The notes below the pieces were generated by a model. That model made no database searches. It was not told the origin of the DNA and saw only the letters and a list, made by a program, of their open reading frames with translations. Below are positions 59,987 to 64,000 of a stretch of DNA of 64,000 nucleotides, in pieces; the first letter of the stretch is position 1, and each line of letters opens with the position of its first letter. The translations under genes and the position numbers were made by a program. The DNA is from Rhodococcus sp. 4CII (GTDB taxonomy: Bacteria; Actinomycetota; Actinomycetes; Mycobacteriales; Mycobacteriaceae): assembly GCF_014256275.1 (NCBI RefSeq), contig NZ_JACCFE010000002.1, forward strand, positions 5,250,001 through 5,314,000, in the 5' to 3' direction.

Positions 59987-60120
59987 CCGAGAGCGATAGC
60001 CAGCCGCAGCACACCAAGCGCGGCGGCGTAGAGGCTGATCAGGATGAATAGGGTCAGGAGATAGGCGAGCGGATGCTCGAGCCTGTCAGTCGGCTTGGAT
60101 AGAGTGGTCCCATGGTTCAT
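59959..60120 (-). CDS. Small single-TM membrane protein (53 aa)
   Basis: The ATG at 60120 opens a 53-aa frame with a basic N-terminus and one long hydrophobic segment (LAYLLTLFILISLYAAALGV). It is the first gene inside the right end of the element, reading away from the tRNA. Function unknown; it may be fused by frameshifting to the frame at 59771-59986. Confidence 0.5.
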   Translation of the reverse strand: MNHGTTLSKPTDRLEHPLAYLLTLFILISLYAAALGVLRLAIALGWYVSSTTS

Positions 60121-60283
60121 GGCGGGTCGCTTCCGTTGTGGGCCTAGGCTCCCGAACGGTGTTGGTAGCACCATCGGGGGCCGTTCTTAGGTGATGGAGA
60201 ACGGCACACATCGGTCCATGATTGCGCGGGCATTGCGCGCGCTCTGCGAGGGTGTCAGAAAAAGCCTCTGACCTGCACTAACT

Positions 60284-60310
60284 GAGTGCCCTCGGCAGGA
60301 TTCGAACCTG
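60284..60310. repeat. attR: 27-bp direct repeat within tRNA-Arg
   Basis: It is identical to 49791-49817. Twenty-four of its bases are the 3' part of the tRNA-Arg gene (acceptor strand, T-stem and T-loop). The tRNA stays intact because the element carries a copy of this end. Confidence 0.93.
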
Positions 60311-60359
60311 CGACCTACCCTTTAGGAGAGGGTTGCTCTATCCCCTGAGCTACGAAGGC
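60287..60359 (-). tRNA. tRNA-Arg (anticodon CCT)
   Basis: On the minus strand the gene runs GCCTTCG (acceptor), TAGCTCAGGGGATAGAGC (D-arm) and an anticodon arm with loop CTCCTAA. It then has the variable loop, a T-arm with GTTCGAA and acceptor CGAGGGC plus discriminator A. The anticodon CCT reads AGG. No CCA is encoded. Its 3' end is the integration site of the element to the left. Confidence 0.95.
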
Positions 60360-60478
60360 GTGGTGCACGCGCCGGGCGCACACCGAGGTGAGTGTAGCGG
60401 GAATGGTGGTGCTCCCGCGATGGGGAGGGCATGGTTGTCGCAGATGTTCTGGAAGTGACGACGGAACGGGAGACGCAC

Positions 60479-61201
60479 ATGTCCGAGATCGACTTGACCG
60501 ACCTCGCTGCGCGGCACGACGGTTCGCCGAATTTGCACGGTTATCTGGCGCGGCCGTCCGGTGAGGGCCCGTGGCCCGGGGTGGTGATGGTGCACGAGGC
60601 GTTCGGGTTGGACGATGTGATGCGCCGGCAGGCGGACAGGCTGGCGGAGTCGGGGTTTCTGACGGTGGCACCGGATTTGTTCAGTGCGGGCGGCGCGCGC
60701 CGATGCCTGGTGTCGACGATGCGGGCGATGCTGTCGGGGAAGGGCCGGGCGTACGGGGACATCGAGGCCGCGCGTCAGTGGTTGGCCGGTTCGCCGGACT
60801 GCACCGGGAAGATCGGCGTCATCGGGTTCTGCATGGGCGGCGGGTTCGCGCTGATGACGCTGCGAACCGGGTTCGACGCGGCGGCGCCGAACTACGGGGT
60901 TCTGCCACGAGACCTGGATGCTGCGGTGGCGGGTGCGTGCCCGGTGGTGGCCAGTTACGGCGGGAAGGACTTCGCCCTGCGGAATGCGTCAGCCAAGTTG
61001 GATGCGGCGTTGACGGAGGCCGGCGTGGTGCACGATGTGAAGGAGTATCCGACGGCGGGGCATGCGTTCATGAACGACGAACTGGCCGGCCCGAAGGTGC
61101 TGCGTCCTCTATTGAAGGTGACCGGGATGGTGCCGAACCCTGCGGCGGCCGCGGACGCCTGGACGCGGATCGACCGGTTCTTCGGGGAGCACCTGGGTTG
61201 A
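60479..61201 (+). CDS. Dienelactone hydrolase-family protein
   Basis: The 240-aa alpha/beta hydrolase starts at ATG 60479. The catalytic triad is Cys118 in GFCMGGG, Asp164 in GGKDF and His195 in GHAF. Segment VVMVHEAFGLDDVMRRQADR is the usual N-terminal active-site loop. Classic members open dienelactones in chloroaromatic breakdown; many actinobacterial paralogues act on unknown lactones or esters. It is cytoplasmic. It is convergent with the next gene and abuts it exactly. Confidence 0.9.
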   Translation: MSEIDLTDLAARHDGSPNLHGYLARPSGEGPWPGVVMVHEAFGLDDVMRRQADRLAESGFLTVAPDLFSAGGARRCLVSTMRAMLSGKGRAYGDIEAARQWLAGSPDCTGKIGVIGFCMGGGFALMTLRTGFDAAAPNYGVLPRDLDAAVAGACPVVASYGGKDFALRNASAKLDAALTEAGVVHDVKEYPTAGHAFMNDELAGPKVLRPLLKVTGMVPNPAAAADAWTRIDRFFGEHLG

Positions 61202-61459
61202 TCAGTGAATGAACTGGCGGGCGCCGGAGGTGGCGTGCCCGTAGTCCAGTCCGCATGCGCGGACCACCTGGCCGAGGCTGAGGTATCCCTCGACGCTCGT
61301 GGCCTTCGCGAATTTCCCGTCGGCGCGCACCGCGACGGTGACGCTGGACGCGACGGAGTCGACCCGGGCGAGTTCGTACTCGTCGACGCCGTCGGCGGCC
61401 TGAGCCACGCAGGTGACGGCGCCCTGGGCGTACGCGATCTCGATCAGGTCGTCGATCAT
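61202..61459 (-). CDS. Conserved hypothetical protein (85 aa)
   Basis: The ATG at 61459 gives an 85-aa soluble protein with a helix-strand pattern (DLIEIAYAQGAVTCVAQAAD, RVDSVASSVTVAVRADGKFA, YLSLGQVVRACGLDYG). No family is recognised. It abuts the dienelactone hydrolase stop. The intergenic region to cycA (61460-61637) holds the promoters for both directions. Confidence 0.65.
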   Translation of the reverse strand: MIDDLIEIAYAQGAVTCVAQAADGVDEYELARVDSVASSVTVAVRADGKFAKATSVEGYLSLGQVVRACGLDYGHATSGARQFIH

Positions 61460-61637
61460 GGTGCAGGCTCCTCGCCTCGAAGTAACGGACTGAGGTTAGC
61501 CTTGGCTACTCGGTTTCTGTCAAGTCCCTTCTCCTCTGCGTTTCCTCCTCGACGGTGGTCCGCGGGCCGTCCCGGCGTAACGTGACCCACGCTTTCGGAC
61601 GGTGACGGCAAGGACTGAGAAGGGTTGCAGGTGTTCC

Positions 61638-63110
61638 ATGGCTGACCGAACTTCCTCGACGGGCTCGATCGGATCGGGACCGGGTGACGGCTCGGGGACG
61701 GCGGGGGAGCCGCACCTCTCCCGGCAACTCGCCAACCGGCACATCCAGCTGATCGCGATCGGCGGCGCAATCGGAACGGGCCTCTTCATGGGATCCGGGA
61801 AGACGATTTCGCTCGCCGGGCCGTCGGTCATCTTCGTCTACATGATCATCGGATTCATGCTGTTCTTCGTCATGCGGGCGATGGGCGAGCTGCTGCTGTC
61901 GAATCTGCACTACAAGTCGTTCTCCGACTTCACGGCCGATCTGCTCGGCCCCTGGGCCGGGTTCTTTACCGGGTGGACGTATTGGTTCTGCTGGATCGTC
62001 ACCGGCATCGCCGACATCATCGCGATCTCGGGATACGTGCGGTATTGGTGGCCCGACCTCCAGTTGTGGATCCCGGCGCTCGTGGCCATCGCGGCGCTGC
62101 TTCTGCTGAACCTGCCGACCGTGCGGGCGTTCGGTGAGACCGAGTTCTGGTTCGCGCTGATCAAGATCATCGCCATCCTCAGCCTCATCGTCGTCGGACT
62201 CGTCATGGTGTTCACCCACTTCACCGCGCCCAACGGGGCCGAGGCCGGGTTCGACAACCTGTGGAACGACGGCGGCATGTTCCCGACCGGCGCGATGGGC
62301 TTCGTCGCCGGCTTCCAGATCGCGGTGTTCGCGTTCGTGGGTATCGAGCTCGTCGGCACCACGGCGGCCGAGGCGAAGGATCCGGAGAAGAACCTGCCGA
62401 AGGCCATCAACTCCATCCCGGTCCGCATCCTGCTGTTCTATGTGGTGTCGTTGATCGTGATCATCTCGGTCACGCCGTGGCGCGAGGTTGTGCCCGGCGA
62501 GAGCCCGTTCACGGCAATGTTCACCCTGGCCGGTCTGGGGATCGCGGCGGGCGTCATCCAATTCGTGGTGCTGACGTCGGCGGCGTCCTCGGCGAACTCG
62601 GGGATCTACTCGACGTCTCGGATGGTCTACGGCCTCGCGCAGGAGGGCGACGCACCGGACCGGCTGGGCAGGCTCAGCTCCCGCAAGGTTCCGGCCAACG
62701 CGTTGATGTTCTCCTGCGCGTTCCTGCTGTCGGCGATCGCGCTGCTGTTCTCCGGCGACTCGGTGATCGAGGCCTTCACGACTGTGACGACGATCTCGTC
62801 GGTGCTGTTCATGTTCGTGTGGACGATGATCCTGGCCAGCTACATCGTGTACCGGAGGCGTCGCCCCGAACTGCACGAGGCCTCGAAGTTCAAGATGCCC
62901 GGTGGCGTGGTGATGTGCTGGGTCGTCCTGGCCTTCTTCGTATTCCTGATCTGGGCCCTGACTCAGGAGGACGACACCCTCGAGGCGCTCCTCGTCACCC
63001 CGGTATGGTTCATCGTGCTCGGAATCGCGTGGGCGGTGATTCGCCGGCGTGCCCCGCACCGCGCCCGGTACGCCGCGTTCAAGGCCGAACTCGAGGAACG
63101 CCAAAGATAA
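61638..63110 (+). CDS. cycA: D-serine/D-alanine/glycine permease CycA
   Basis: The 490-aa protein has 12 membrane segments of the APC superfamily amino acid transporter type. It is closely similar along its length to E. coli CycA: RHIQLIAIGGAIGTGLFMGS, GKTISLAGPSVIFVYMIIGF, SNLHYKSFSDFTADLLGPWA and FAFVGIELVGTTAAEAKDPE. It imports D-alanine, D-serine, glycine and D-cycloserine with protons. The N-terminus has a 25-residue glycine/serine-rich extension. The ATG at 61638 begins MADRTSST. Confidence 0.93.
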   Translation: MADRTSSTGSIGSGPGDGSGTAGEPHLSRQLANRHIQLIAIGGAIGTGLFMGSGKTISLAGPSVIFVYMIIGFMLFFVMRAMGELLLSNLHYKSFSDFTADLLGPWAGFFTGWTYWFCWIVTGIADIIAISGYVRYWWPDLQLWIPALVAIAALLLLNLPTVRAFGETEFWFALIKIIAILSLIVVGLVMVFTHFTAPNGAEAGFDNLWNDGGMFPTGAMGFVAGFQIAVFAFVGIELVGTTAAEAKDPEKNLPKAINSIPVRILLFYVVSLIVIISVTPWREVVPGESPFTAMFTLAGLGIAAGVIQFVVLTSAASSANSGIYSTSRMVYGLAQEGDAPDRLGRLSSRKVPANALMFSCAFLLSAIALLFSGDSVIEAFTTVTTISSVLFMFVWTMILASYIVYRRRRPELHEASKFKMPGGVVMCWVVLAFFVFLIWALTQEDDTLEALLVTPVWFIVLGIAWAVIRRRAPHRARYAAFKAELEERQR

Positions 63111-63222
63111 ACGTTCGGTAACGGTGGCGCGGACCTATATCGTTTTGTTACATTCTTCGCCAGACAGAGGAGCTCCCCCGGGTGGGGAGAGCTGCAATCC
63201 GACGACTGACGAGGTATCAACT

Positions 63223-64000
63223 GTGGGTTCCCACCACCGGGCGAACGGGTCTTCCGTTCGCTTCGAGATCGATCCGGCCGCGGCGCGTGGACGCCATCGC
63301 AATCAGCAGACCGGAGCGGGTGTGGGCATCAAGGCCGCCACTGTTGCGGCCGCCACCGGTGCCATCGTGGTCGGTGCCGCGCAACTCGGCGCCGGAAACG
63401 CGGCTGCCGCGCCCGTCGACTCCCACGAGACAAGCGGCGCGCAAACCCTGCCGGGTCTGCCGTTCGAGATCCCGGCCGGTGTCCTTCCCGCCGGTGTCGA
63501 TCTGCCCGCAGACCTCGGCGCCGCGGCCCAGAACCTCGGCGGCCCCGACCTGGGCGCCCAGGCGCAGCAGTGGCTGAACTCCGTCAACCCGGTCAAGCCC
63601 CACACGGTGCAGCCGGTGTCGGGCAAGCTGACCTCCGACTTCGGTTCCCGCTGGGGAGCGCACCACGGCGGCATCGACATCGCCGCACCGATCGGCACCT
63701 CGGTGCTCGCCGCCGCTGACGGACAGGTCATCGACGCCGGCCCGGCGTCCGGCTTCGGACTGTGGGTGCGACTGCTGCACGACGACGGAACCGTCACGAT
63801 CTACGGACACGTCAACGACTACACCGTGAGCGTCGGACAGCGCGTCACCGCCGGGCAGGAAATTGCCCACGTCGGCAACCGCGGCCAGTCCACCGGACCG
63901 CACCTGCACTTCGAGGTGCACGACGCGAACGGCAACAAGATCGATCCCGCACGCTGGCTGCAGGAACGCGGCGTGTCCGTCACCTGGGGCAACGCGGGCG
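63223..64000 (+). CDS. Secreted M23-family peptidase (LytM-type), 3' end missing
   Basis: The frame starts at GTG 63223 and is open to the window end (259 residues seen). A hydrophobic alanine-rich segment (KAATVAAATGAIVVGAAQLG) near residue 45 is the signal or anchor. The M23 domain from about residue 135 has SDFGSRWGAHHGGIDIAAP, with the zinc His and Asp, then IYGHVNDY and HLHFEVHD. M23 enzymes cut peptidoglycan cross-bridges or activate amidases. The upstream region 63111-63222 contains a GC-rich hairpin near 63170-63193 but no riboswitch I can identify. Confidence 0.88.
   Translation, partial: MGSHHRANGSSVRFEIDPAAARGRHRNQQTGAGVGIKAATVAAATGAIVVGAAQLGAGNAAAAPVDSHETSGAQTLPGLPFEIPAGVLPAGVDLPADLGAAAQNLGGPDLGAQAQQWLNSVNPVKPHTVQPVSGKLTSDFGSRWGAHHGGIDIAAPIGTSVLAAADGQVIDAGPASGFGLWVRLLHDDGTVTIYGHVNDYTVSVGQRVTAGQEIAHVGNRGQSTGPHLHFEVHDANGNKIDPARWLQERGVSVTWGNAG

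Larger units (their letters stand above)
49791..60310. mobile_element. 10.5-kb capsid-encoding phage-satellite-like integrative element in tRNA-Arg
   Basis: The element is bounded by perfect 27-bp direct repeats. An integrase lies next to the left end and an intact tRNA-Arg is rebuilt at the right end. Gene order: integrase (rightward); a leftward block of eight small genes with HTH, replication-like and scaffold-like proteins; a rightward capsid pair; a terminase small subunit pair; leftward cargo; small leftward genes at the right end. No large terminase, portal, protease, tail, lysis or holin gene is visible. That content fits a satellite that borrows the rest from a helper phage. Base composition is visibly less GC-rich than the flanks. 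A degraded prophage is the alternative explanation. Confidence 0.85.

Noticed and set aside
59426..60031. A 201-codon plus-strand frame at the right end of the element.
   Set aside because: It lacks a ribosome site and motifs, and the minus strand holds better-supported small genes and a terminator in the same stretch.
63111..63222. A c-di-AMP (ydaO) riboswitch upstream of the M23 peptidase gene.
   Set aside because: Such riboswitches precede cell-wall hydrolase genes in actinobacteria, but the 112-base leader is too short and I could not align its conserved core.
1..64000. CRISPR arrays.
   Set aside because: No series of regularly spaced identical repeats was seen; the only tandem array (3762-3856) has no spacers.

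Overview
The window is high-GC actinobacterial DNA, most likely from Rhodococcus or a close mycolic-acid-containing relative. The main evidence is a set of genes that match a known Mycobacterium tuberculosis neighbourhood in order and length: accD3, echA6, the Rv0906-type metallo-hydrolase, ctpE, the Rv0909-type antitoxin and the Rv0910-type toxin. A mycobacterial-order LigD (759 aa), an FdxC-type ferredoxin, a mycobacterial-style MMPL transporter and a DUF222/HNH protein fit the same assignment. No database search was possible, so the genus is an inference.

Layout. 1-2.2 kb: a truncated GPP34 gene, an internally shortened DUF222/HNH gene and an asparagine synthetase pseudogene. 2.2-8.6 kb: accD3, then a divergent cluster for a molybdenum hydroxylase (FAD subunit plus a fused 2Fe-2S/molybdopterin subunit), a membrane-anchored ABM-domain protein and a truncated SRPBCC remnant. 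Four 24-bp tandem repeats lie in the accD3/hydroxylase promoter region. 8.7-27.5 kb: a multicopper oxidase lipoprotein with an FG-GAP-like tail, an XRE-regulated ABC-2 exporter operon, fdxC, an ABC-F ATPase, a methyltransferase, an aldo/keto reductase, a DUF985 cupin, a stand-alone S74 chaperone domain, an MMPL transporter, an AfsR-like regulator, a hemerythrin and a PLD enzyme. 27.5-37.6 kb: two secreted lipases, a flavin monooxygenase, the echA6-ctpE-antitoxin block and a CPA1 antiporter. 37.6-44.1 kb: a LytS/LytTR two-component system with two sodium:solute symporters, each with a small membrane partner, which looks like a monocarboxylate sensing and uptake locus. 44.1-49.6 kb: the Rv0910-type toxin homologue, an orphan solute-binding lipoprotein, LigD and small proteins.

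49.8-60.3 kb is a 10.5-kb integrative element bounded by perfect 27-bp direct repeats and inserted in the 3' end of a tRNA-Arg(CCT) gene. It has a tyrosine integrase, a leftward operon (two small HTH proteins, a winged-helix protein, a replication-type protein, a Cys-rich protein, two unknowns and a scaffold-like protein), a rightward HK97-like major capsid gene and a P27-type small terminase. I see no large terminase, portal or tail gene. This is the layout of a capsid-encoding phage satellite. Between the terminase and the tRNA it carries unrelated cargo: a 459-aa protein with a degenerate PD-(D/E)XK-like C-terminus and a membrane-protein partner, which is a candidate uncharacterised anti-phage module.

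60.4-64 kb returns to chromosomal genes: a dienelactone hydrolase, a small unknown, a CycA-type D-amino acid/glycine permease and a secreted M23 peptidase cut by the window edge. Two different families of 40-bp intergenic palindromes each occur twice in the window. Coding capacity is dense, genes often overlap by ATGA or GTGA, and most gaps are short.
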